Part shown: positions 57,133-64,000 of the stretch, in pieces
Numbering within the stretch: position 1 is the stretch's first letter
Layout: each line of letters begins with the position of its first letter
Notes under the pieces: generated by a model
The model's database searches: none
What the model was told of the DNA's origin: nothing
The model's input: only the letters and a program-made list of their open reading frames with translations
Made by a program: the position numbers and the translations under genes
NCBI GenBank assembly: GCA_026928255.1
Contig: JAIXKJ010000003.1
Location: forward strand, 273,833 to 337,832
DNA: 64,000 nt
From: Anaerolineales bacterium
GTDB taxonomy: Bacteria > Chloroflexota > Anaerolineae > Anaerolineales > Villigracilaceae
Reading direction: 5' to 3'

Positions 57133-59510
57133 GGTTGATCTTCCCTCCGCTGCGCCGTTTGATTTTCGGCTTTCAATTTGACGGTAACTTCGGAGCCGGG
57201 AATGTTGCGTCCAATTTCTTCAACGGCGGCGAGCAATACGTTCTCTAAGTTGATGGACGAACCGATTCTTCCCGTTACTTCGCTGATGGTCTGCTCTTTG
57301 ACGACCTGTCGCTGCGACTCTTCAATGAGGCGCGCGTTTTCCAACGCAAGCGAAAGCCGTTCCGCCACCGCTTCGGCGAGATTAATTTCGCTGCCCGTCC
57401 ACAAACGGTCTTGACTGGGGGCGATGATTTTCATCGCGCCGATGGTTTGTTCGCGCAATTTGATGGGGACGATCAGCGTCGGGTCGCCGGTTTTTCCGTC
57501 GGCGTGAAATTCTGAAATCTGTCCGCGCTCCATTGTTTGCGTCAAATCGTTTGAATTAATCGGCTGAGAAAGCGCCGCGCCGCCTCTCATCGTTTGTTGA
57601 TAACCGATGATTGGCTCGTCTTGTATGAATTGCGCCCAATTTTCTTGCGTCGTTCGTTGATAGGCCATTTTTGATTCGTCCAACGCGCGGCGGGCTTGTT
57701 GGAGCAAACGCGCGTTTTCAATGGCGACCGCCGCTTGGTCGGCTAAGATGCTGAGGATGTTGGCGTTCTCTTCGCTAAACGCGCCCGGCTTTTCGCTTTG
57801 CACGTCCAAAACGCCGACGACGTTCTCGTGAATTTTCAACGGCAAGGCGATCTCGGAGCGCGTGTTTGGCAAATTAGGATTATCAAAAAATACCGCGTCA
57901 TGTCCGACGTCCAGCGCGATGCGCGGAGAGCCGCTGTATGCGGCAAAACCGACCAAGCCAACTTCGCCGATTTTTAGACGATGTCCGCGTTTGAGCATGG
58001 CTTGTCCGCCGCTGCTGTTTGCCGCTTGCAAAACGGCGTATTGACGCGAAGAATCGACAAGGAAGATGCCGACGTGATAGAAGTCAAAGCGTTCGCTGAC
58101 GAGATGGGCGATAAGCGGCAAGAGCGTTTCCAAGCGCCGCTCGGAAGCGATAGTTTTTGAAATTTCGCTGATGGAGAGCAATTCTCCCGCGCGAATTTCG
58201 GTTTGACGACGCGCGATTTCCAAATCTATGGTGCGTTCGGTGATGCGTTTTTCGAGGTTGTCGTAGGTGTCGCGCAGCTGCCGCGTCATGCGGTTGACGG
58301 TGTGCGCCAACGCGCCGACTTCGTCGCTGCTGGCGGCGGATGCGGTTACGTCTAAATTTCCGCTAGAAATTTCTTCGGCGACTTTGGTCAATTGTTCCAG
58401 CGGGCTGGTAATCGTCCGCGTGAAGAAGAAGATGATAAAGCCGAAGACGAGAGACAAGACAAGGCTGTACGCCAATAACGAAGTTTGCAATTGGCGCGAT
58501 TGCCGCGTAATTTCGGAGCGCGGGTAAACCAACGCCAGCGACCAGCCCGTATCCATGCCGATTGGCGCGTAGGAGACGAAGATCGGCGCGCCGCCTTTGT
58601 CTAACGCTTCGGTCAACCCCGATTCGCCAGCGGTCATTTTCTCGATGACTGTCGTCCACTTGGCTTGCGGATTAAGATTCGCCGCCGTGTAGATTGTGTC
58701 CGTCATCGGCTGCAAATCGGCTTTGGTTTGGCTGACGCCGATTAACGTCCCGTTGGGGTTGATTAACATAGCGTAACTCGCTTCGCCCATTTTGAAATCG
58801 GCGATTGGCTGTTGAATTTCTTTAAGGTTAATTTCGATGGCGACGACGCCTTTGAAATTCTTTTCCTTGTCAAAAAACGGAACGCCCCAAGTCGTAATCC
58901 AAGCGTTGCCGTAGTCGGGTTCGCGGTACGGCGAGAGCAAAACGGGCGCGGAGGTTTTCTTCGGCAGAGTAAACCAATCTTTTTCGGCATAGTTTGGCGT
59001 TTGTATTTGCCCTAATGTGTTGCGCCCTGTGCCGCCCAGTTGAGCAAATTGAACGAGGTTGTTTGAGTCGTAATAATAATAGGGCGCCCAATAATCATAT
59101 TTAGAATCAAATTTCTTAATATCGTAAGCGATGATTGCGCCGTGAAACGCTTTGTTGCGTTGAAGGACGTTTCGTAAAATCGTTTGAAGATTATTCTCCG
59201 TGTACGTTCCGTTTTCAATGGCGACGGCTAAATTGCTGGCGATGTTTCTCGCTTCCGCCAACGTGTCTTGAATTTGGAGGGCGGTTTCGTCGGTTTTTAC
59301 TCGCAAGTCTTTTTCGGTCTTCGCCGCGATGTCGCCTTGACTGATGCGAATGCTGATGAAGGTATAAGCGATAAACGCAAACAAAAGCAAGCCGATGACG
59401 ACGACGGTTAACTTGACGCCAAGACTGGTTTGCTGAACGTAGTCGGCGTCGTGGGTCGCGGGCGAGGGGGGAGTTTGATTCATTTCTAAATCTCTTTTTA
59501 CGGTCGCCAT
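57129..59510 (-). CDS. Receptor-like Cache-HAMP-GAF-GAF protein without output domain
   Basis: A 793-residue paralog of the neighbouring receptors. TM1 about 30-52, double Cache region about 55-330 (FHGAIIAYDIKKFDSKYDYWAPYYYY, APVLLSPYREPDYGNAWITTWGVP, GVVAIEINLKEIQQPI, YAMLINPNGTLIG), TM2 about 345-365, HAMP about 368-420, coil, GAF1 about 460-600 (RFDFYHVGIFLVDSSRQYAVLQAANSSGG, NPNLPNTRSEIALPL), second GAF-like region about 615-735, and a C-terminal stretch. No output domain. It starts in a TAATG overlap with the upstream gene; MNQTPPS at 59483 is an alternative start. Confidence 0.9.
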   Translation of the reverse strand: MATVKRDLEMNQTPPSPATHDADYVQQTSLGVKLTVVVIGLLLFAFIAYTFISIRISQGDIAAKTEKDLRVKTDETALQIQDTLAEARNIASNLAVAIENGTYTENNLQTILRNVLQRNKAFHGAIIAYDIKKFDSKYDYWAPYYYYDSNNLVQFAQLGGTGRNTLGQIQTPNYAEKDWFTLPKKTSAPVLLSPYREPDYGNAWITTWGVPFFDKEKNFKGVVAIEINLKEIQQPIADFKMGEASYAMLINPNGTLIGVSQTKADLQPMTDTIYTAANLNPQAKWTTVIEKMTAGESGLTEALDKGGAPIFVSYAPIGMDTGWSLALVYPRSEITRQSRQLQTSLLAYSLVLSLVFGFIIFFFTRTITSPLEQLTKVAEEISSGNLDVTASAASSDEVGALAHTVNRMTRQLRDTYDNLEKRITERTIDLEIARRQTEIRAGELLSISEISKTIASERRLETLLPLIAHLVSERFDFYHVGIFLVDSSRQYAVLQAANSSGGQAMLKRGHRLKIGEVGLVGFAAYSGSPRIALDVGHDAVFFDNPNLPNTRSEIALPLKIHENVVGVLDVQSEKPGAFSEENANILSILADQAAVAIENARLLQQARRALDESKMAYQRTTQENWAQFIQDEPIIGYQQTMRGGAALSQPINSNDLTQTMERGQISEFHADGKTGDPTLIVPIKLREQTIGAMKIIAPSQDRLWTGSEINLAEAVAERLSLALENARLIEESQRQVVKEQTISEVTGRIGSSINLENVLLAAVEEIGRNIPGSEVTVKLKAENQTAQRREDQP

Positions 59511-61198
59511 TATTGAAGGTCCATGTTTAGCGCGGTCGGTTCGATTTGAACCAGCACGTCCGAGCCGCCTAAGGCGCGGCTTAATTCTTGCGCCGCCGTT
59601 TGGAGGATATTTTCAAAGCGCGTCGAAGCGCTGATTTTCCCGACGATGTCCGCCGTGAGGCGTTCGATGTCGGCGCGGCGCTGAGTGGACTGAAGCAGCG
59701 TCGTCGTTTCGATGGCGAGCGAAAGACGCTCGGCGACGGCTTCGGCAATTTCCGCGTCGTCTTGCGTCAAGGCTTCCGCGCCTTGTCGGCTTTTTAGCCG
59801 CATCGCGCCGACGACGTTTCCGCGCAAACGAATCGGAATGGTTAAGACGTTCTCGTCTTCCGCCTTCGCGTCAAGCGGATTTTGCAGCGGCGTAACCCCG
59901 CTCTCCGAATAGGAATAGCCCAGCCCAAGTTGCGCGGGACGCAGGGTGCGCCACGCTTCTTGCGCGAGACCGCCAATCGCGCTTTGCGCTTCCGCCAGCG
60001 AATGTTTTGCCTCTTCGATGGCGACGGCGTTACTGATGGCGACGGCGACTTGGTCGGCGAGCGTCGTCAATGTGGCGATGTCGTCGGTTTGGAAAGCGTT
60101 CGCTTCGACGCTTTGAACGTCGAGCGCGCCGATTACTTGATCGAGATAACGCAGCGGAAGCGCAATTTCGGAGCGCGTGTCGGGAAGGTCGGGGTTGTCG
60201 AAATAGACGATGTCCGTGCCGACTTCGGAGGCGATGCGCGAGCGCCCCGTCGCCGTAACGTAGCCGACGATGCCCGTTTGCCCGATGGCAAGCGAGTGTT
60301 TGCGGGCGAGCATTCTTTGTCCGCCTTCGCTGTTGGCGGCGCGGAGGACGGCTAGCCCTTGTTCGCGGTCGAGGAGGAAAATGCCGACGTGGTACACGTC
60401 AAATTCTTCGCTGATAACTTCGGTTACAAACGGAAGAAGTTGGTCTAATTCTTGAACGGACGAAACCGCGTTCATCACCCGCGCAATGGCGCTGAATTGT
60501 TGCGCTCTTCGTTCGTTGGCGCGGTTGGCTTCTTCCAGCGCGGAGGTTCGTTCTTGGATGCGTTGTTCCAGCGTGGCGCGCAAAGCGACCAATTCAATGT
60601 TTTCTTCTCGTTCAAGCGCCTCGCTGCGGCGCGCGCGCGCTACATGCTCATTAAGACGGACGACCAAAAAATGCGCGAGCGCGCCAGTCGCGCCGATTAA
60701 CATCGCAACAATGACGATGTTAGTTTCTCTTGCGGGCGGCGCGATGCGTTGCGTTTGCACGTCTATGATGGCGACAATAATTGAAGCGATCACCGCGAGA
60801 GGCGCGGCTAAAACAATCGAACGCGGACCTAGCAAAATGGCGGAGGTAACCAAGACGACCGGCATTGCCAAGAAAGTCGTGTCTCGAATGCCGTTTGCGT
60901 TTGCAGAAACGACGGCGATGCCAATGATGAGAAGAAGGGGGACGATTACTTTCGCCAGCAAAATATTCCCTTTTCTTAAGAAAAAGAAAGCGGCGACTTC
61001 GACGATTAATGTGATAGAAAAGACGGCAAGGGAAAAGATATTGGACGATTGTTTATTATCGAGAAAGAGACCGCCTAATATCGGCAGCGCTACGACGTTG
61101 ACGACGATAGCCATGATTAAAACGTTGCGAACTAATCGAACAAACGACGGGTCGTTGTCGTCTTCGCCGCGAAAGAAGTTGATGAATTTCTCTACCAT
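59510..61198 (-). CDS. Six-TM sensor-GAF-GAF protein without output domain
   Basis: A 562-residue protein. Instead of a Cache domain it has about six TM helices (about 25-185), then a charged coiled coil (190-230) without a clear HAMP, GAF1 about 250-395 (VYHVGIFLLDREQGLAVLRAANSEGG, NPDLPDTRSEIALPLRYLDQVIGALDVQS), a second GAF-like region about 440-510 (LTIPIRLRGNVVGAMRLKS), and a C-terminal helical end. The membrane part may sense a ligand or energy state in the bilayer. RBS AGGAG before the ATG. No output domain. Confidence 0.9.
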   Translation of the reverse strand: MVEKFINFFRGEDDNDPSFVRLVRNVLIMAIVVNVVALPILGGLFLDNKQSSNIFSLAVFSITLIVEVAAFFFLRKGNILLAKVIVPLLLIIGIAVVSANANGIRDTTFLAMPVVLVTSAILLGPRSIVLAAPLAVIASIIVAIIDVQTQRIAPPARETNIVIVAMLIGATGALAHFLVVRLNEHVARARRSEALEREENIELVALRATLEQRIQERTSALEEANRANERRAQQFSAIARVMNAVSSVQELDQLLPFVTEVISEEFDVYHVGIFLLDREQGLAVLRAANSEGGQRMLARKHSLAIGQTGIVGYVTATGRSRIASEVGTDIVYFDNPDLPDTRSEIALPLRYLDQVIGALDVQSVEANAFQTDDIATLTTLADQVAVAISNAVAIEEAKHSLAEAQSAIGGLAQEAWRTLRPAQLGLGYSYSESGVTPLQNPLDAKAEDENVLTIPIRLRGNVVGAMRLKSRQGAEALTQDDAEIAEAVAERLSLAIETTTLLQSTQRRADIERLTADIVGKISASTRFENILQTAAQELSRALGGSDVLVQIEPTALNMDLQ

Positions 61199-61213
61199 AC
61201 TTGTCTCCTGGCG

Positions 61214-64000
61214 TTACTGCCGTTCGGGTTGTCCGCCCGTCGTAAATTCGATGTCCACGTCGGCGCCGGGCATGGTTTCGCCTAATTCTCGCACGACGGT
61301 TTGAACGATGTTGTCAATATTAATCATGCTGCCGATTTTGTTGGAGATTTGACCGATGGCGCGTTCTTTTGAAGCGCGTTTTTGAGCGTCCGCTAAAAGG
61401 CGCGCGGTTTCAATCGCCAACGCCGTTCTTTCGGCAATCGCTTGCGCCATCGCAATTTCGTTTTCGTTCCACGTTCGTTCGGGATCTTGCGCGCTTAACT
61501 TAATCGAGCCGATTTGCGCGCCGCGCAACAGAATCGGCGCCGACAGTTGATTCTCCGCCGATGCGTTCTCTTGTTCCGCGAGTTCGCGCGTTTGCACGCC
61601 GTCAAAATGGAAGCCGAGCGTTTTTTGTCCGACGCGAATTTTTCTCCATTCTTGCGAGCTTAATTGCGCGGCGGCGCGTTCGGCGCTTTCCAGCGCGTCT
61701 TTGTTTTCTTGGAAGAGGCGCGCGTTTTGAATGGCGACGCTGACTTGGTCGGCGAGGGCGAGAAGCGTGTTGACGTCTTCTTCCGCGAAGGCGTTCGGCG
61801 CTTTGCTTTGCGCGTCCAACACGCCGATGATGTCCGTTCCGCTGCGGAGGGGGAGCGCGATTTCGGAGCGGGTTTCGGGAAGGTCGGGGTTGTTGAAATA
61901 TGTCGCGTCTTGACCGACGTCGGCGGCGATGCGCGGCGCGCCAGATTTCGCAACGTGTCCGACGATGCTGGCGTCGTTGATTTTTAGTTGATGTCCGCGT
62001 TTGAGCATGGCTTTTCCGCCTTCGCTGTTGGCGGCGGCGAGCAGCGCGTTTTCTTGATGAATGTCCGTTAAGAAAACGCCGACGTGGTAATAGCCCAATT
62101 GCTCGGAAATTGTATCTACCGTTTGCGGCAAAAGGCGTTCCAGCGAATGCGCCGAACTGACGACGCGCGAGATGCGCGCGATGGCTTCGAGGCGGGCGGC
62201 GCGCCGAAGGTTGACTTGATTCAGCGCTTCTAATTCAACGGTGCGTTCGGCAATGCGGTCTTCCAAACCTTGCAGCGTTTCGGTTAAGCGGTCTGTCATT
62301 TGGTTGAAGGATTGCGCGAGGAAACCGCTTTCGTCTTCCGTTTCTATGGCGGCGCGAGAAGATAAATTGCCCGCCGCAATCTGCCCGACGGTTTCTGTCA
62401 GGCGTTTCAATGGGCGGACAATGACCCGCCCGACGACGAGGCTGGCAAGCAGCGCGGCAATAGACAGCCCGATGAGAAGGAAGACGCTGTTGCGTATTGT
62501 TTGAGAGATTTGGTTGTTGACGTTCTCGCGCAAGGCGACAATATCGCCGCTTAATTCGGCGCTGGGCGCGAGGATGACGAGTTTGTAACCGCTGACTTTT
62601 AAATCGGCTACGGAAACATAAAGTTCGGAATCGCCGACGGTTAATTTGGAAACGCTGAATTGAGTCGTTAGGACACGTTGAACGACGTCTATCAGTTCGC
62701 GTTTTGGCGTGTTGAAAATAGTTTGTTTGGGCGATTCGTTAAAAGGCACGCTTTCGGGAGTTAAGCCGAAGTATTGATACCCGTCGGCGTTCATAGAAAG
62801 GATTAGCCCGTTTCGGTCAACGAGGAAGGCGAACCCGGTCTTGCTGATGTGAATTTTCGAGATGGTTTCGGCGACTTTGGAAAGTTGAATATCCGCGCCG
62901 ATGACGCCTTGAAAATCCATGCCAGCGTAAACGGGAATGGATAGGGTAACAATTAACCCTCTGCCAGCCGGGTCTTCATACGGTTTGGTAATACGCGGAA
63001 ATTTTCCGGTGTTGTTTTTCGGGTCGGCGATGGTAAAGAAGCGTTCTTTAGCGGCGTCGAAATCCGGCGGAACGGTGTTTGCCAAGTTGATATTTGGATA
63101 ATAAACGGAATAACCGGCTAAGGCGATATAGTAAACGGAGACGATTTCAGGGTGCGAACGAAGAAAGGCGGGCCCGATGAAATCCATGTGAACGGCGGCG
63201 TTGATGTCGGCGATCGTTTCGTCTGAAAGCGGGTACAGGTTGGGAAGGAAAACGGAAGCGACGTCTGACGGGGAATTTCCGTATTGACCGCCGGATAGTC
63301 GAGTTAATTTTTCCGCAGCGTTCCAATATTCCCCGCCGCTTAATTGTTCTTTTTGTTGCAATAAATTGGATTGATACGTTGCGACAACGCCTAAATCGTT
63401 CATCGTCTCCGCAAAGAAATCGTCAATTTTATTCGCTTCAATGAGCGTGGTATTTCTTAAGTCGGCTTCCGTTTTGGCGAAAGCGTTTTCTTCGTAGCGT
63501 TCCGTCAAAAATCCGCTAAGAAAGCCGATGCGGTTGATGTTGAAGGCGAAGAGAGACGCGACGGCGACGCCGCCTGTCAGCATAATTCCTAACGTAACTT
63601 TGGTTTGAAGTCTGAATCCGCCAAAGTTTTTGAAGAAACTATAAATAATCGGGATGGCGATAAAGCCGACGACATAAGGCGCGTATGGAAAGACAAGCGA
63701 GGGCGGAATTCGGTTTGCGCCGAAAGAGTTGTCGGTAACGAGCAAAAGAATAGAGACGACTGTTATTCCCGTCAGAACGGAGACGGCGTAGCGCGAAGAC
63801 ATTGCCAAGCCGACGACCAACAAGGAGAATAAAATAACGGCGATGACCGAAAACGCGCCGAGTCCGCTGACGATAAAAGAGAGGATGAAGATGTTAATTA
63901 ACAGCGCCGCCAAAAGAAGCGCGACGGATAAATCTCGTTTGCCGCGGCGGGTTAATTGAAATGCGTAAAGCCCGAAGATAAAGGTCGCCAAGGTGGAGGC
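61214..64000 (-). CDS. Multi-TM Cache-HAMP-GAF-GAF receptor-like protein, 5' partial
   Basis: The frame is open to the window edge, so the start lies beyond position 64000; at least 928 residues are visible. The N-terminal part has about six TM helices (visible residues 1-155), then a Cache-type domain (about 165-470: NPEIVSVYYIALAGYSVYYPN-like block, GVIGADIQLSKVAETIS, GFAFLVDRNGLILSM), TM about 500-520, HAMP about 520-575, coil, GAF1 about 610-760 (YYHVGVFLTDIHQENALLAAANSEGG, NPDLPETRSEIALPL), a second GAF-like region and a short C-terminal end. No output domain. First visible gene of the receptor/ParA/kinase run. Confidence 0.9.
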   Translation of the reverse strand, partial: ASTLATFIFGLYAFQLTRRGKRDLSVALLLAALLINIFILSFIVSGLGAFSVIAVILFSLLVVGLAMSSRYAVSVLTGITVVSILLLVTDNSFGANRIPPSLVFPYAPYVVGFIAIPIIYSFFKNFGGFRLQTKVTLGIMLTGGVAVASLFAFNINRIGFLSGFLTERYEENAFAKTEADLRNTTLIEANKIDDFFAETMNDLGVVATYQSNLLQQKEQLSGGEYWNAAEKLTRLSGGQYGNSPSDVASVFLPNLYPLSDETIADINAAVHMDFIGPAFLRSHPEIVSVYYIALAGYSVYYPNINLANTVPPDFDAAKERFFTIADPKNNTGKFPRITKPYEDPAGRGLIVTLSIPVYAGMDFQGVIGADIQLSKVAETISKIHISKTGFAFLVDRNGLILSMNADGYQYFGLTPESVPFNESPKQTIFNTPKRELIDVVQRVLTTQFSVSKLTVGDSELYVSVADLKVSGYKLVILAPSAELSGDIVALRENVNNQISQTIRNSVFLLIGLSIAALLASLVVGRVIVRPLKRLTETVGQIAAGNLSSRAAIETEDESGFLAQSFNQMTDRLTETLQGLEDRIAERTVELEALNQVNLRRAARLEAIARISRVVSSAHSLERLLPQTVDTISEQLGYYHVGVFLTDIHQENALLAAANSEGGKAMLKRGHQLKINDASIVGHVAKSGAPRIAADVGQDATYFNNPDLPETRSEIALPLRSGTDIIGVLDAQSKAPNAFAEEDVNTLLALADQVSVAIQNARLFQENKDALESAERAAAQLSSQEWRKIRVGQKTLGFHFDGVQTRELAEQENASAENQLSAPILLRGAQIGSIKLSAQDPERTWNENEIAMAQAIAERTALAIETARLLADAQKRASKERAIGQISNKIGSMINIDNIVQTVVRELGETMPGADVDIEFTTGGQPERQ

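Noticed and set aside
60486..61304. 272-residue forward open frame antisense to a receptor gene
   Set aside because: Shadow of the six-TM GAF receptor, without RBS or motif.

Overview
The window reads as chromosomal DNA of a member of the Chloroflexota, most likely class Anaerolineae. This is inferred from the mix of features, not from a marker tree: Thr/Pro-rich linkers of the TPTxTP type on surface proteins and lipoproteins, many GAF-domain signalling proteins, fused NuoCD, an IleRS2-type isoleucyl-tRNA synthetase behind a T-box leader, and several genes whose only promoter element is a TATAAT box 6-9 bases before the start codon. The DNA is GC-rich with strong third-position bias, so long antisense open frames are common and were ignored. 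I see no phage, transposase or CRISPR array.

Layout. 1-6000: a coiled-coil membrane protein, a cysteine desulfurase, a GxxExxY gene boxed by inverted arrays of short repeats, a baseplate-J-like membrane protein, ruvX, a heptamer repeat array and mltG. 6000-10200: a five-gene leftward membrane operon with a FGE-like lipoprotein and a 12-TM protein whose histidine pattern recalls haem-copper oxidases. 10400-16700: tRNA-Gln, a CruF-like carotenoid gene, an M20 amidohydrolase, a PIG-L deacetylase, a PSP1 protein, an NBR1-Ig-like lipoprotein and a GT-C glycosyltransferase. 16778-23221: an Fe-S-centred locus with iscX, nuoB, nuoCD, nuoI and mrp leftward, facing a SufR-like regulator and a KAS III-like synthase rightward, with a nearly perfect 30-bp palindrome between them. 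23272-25440: glmS behind a glmS ribozyme. 25491-32770: prepilin peptidase and six TadE/TadG-type pseudopilin proteins. 32892-44392: murA with the active-site Cys replaced by Asp, trxA and a lipoprotein, ftsY, prfB with a programmed +1 frameshift, an S1 protein, fused ftcD, T-box plus ileS (HIGH motif replaced by GVHH), a phosphatidylcholine-synthase-like enzyme and a GNAT.

44404-64000 is one long leftward run. Transcribed first are four tandem receptor-like proteins (transmembrane or Cache sensor, usually HAMP, then two GAF-type regions) that carry no kinase, cyclase or methyl-accepting output. They are followed by a ParA ATPase, a soluble GAF-GAF-PAS-GAF hybrid histidine kinase with two receiver domains, and a threonine synthase fused to its own receiver domain. 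A DMT exporter, a YqeC-MocA fusion, a second MocA-like transferase, a diacylglycerol-kinase-family protein and a PlsC acyltransferase follow. The receptor/ParA/hybrid kinase/ThrC-REC block is the best candidate here for an undescribed system: several kinase-less sensors may feed one kinase, which phosphorylates a receiver attached directly to a biosynthetic enzyme.
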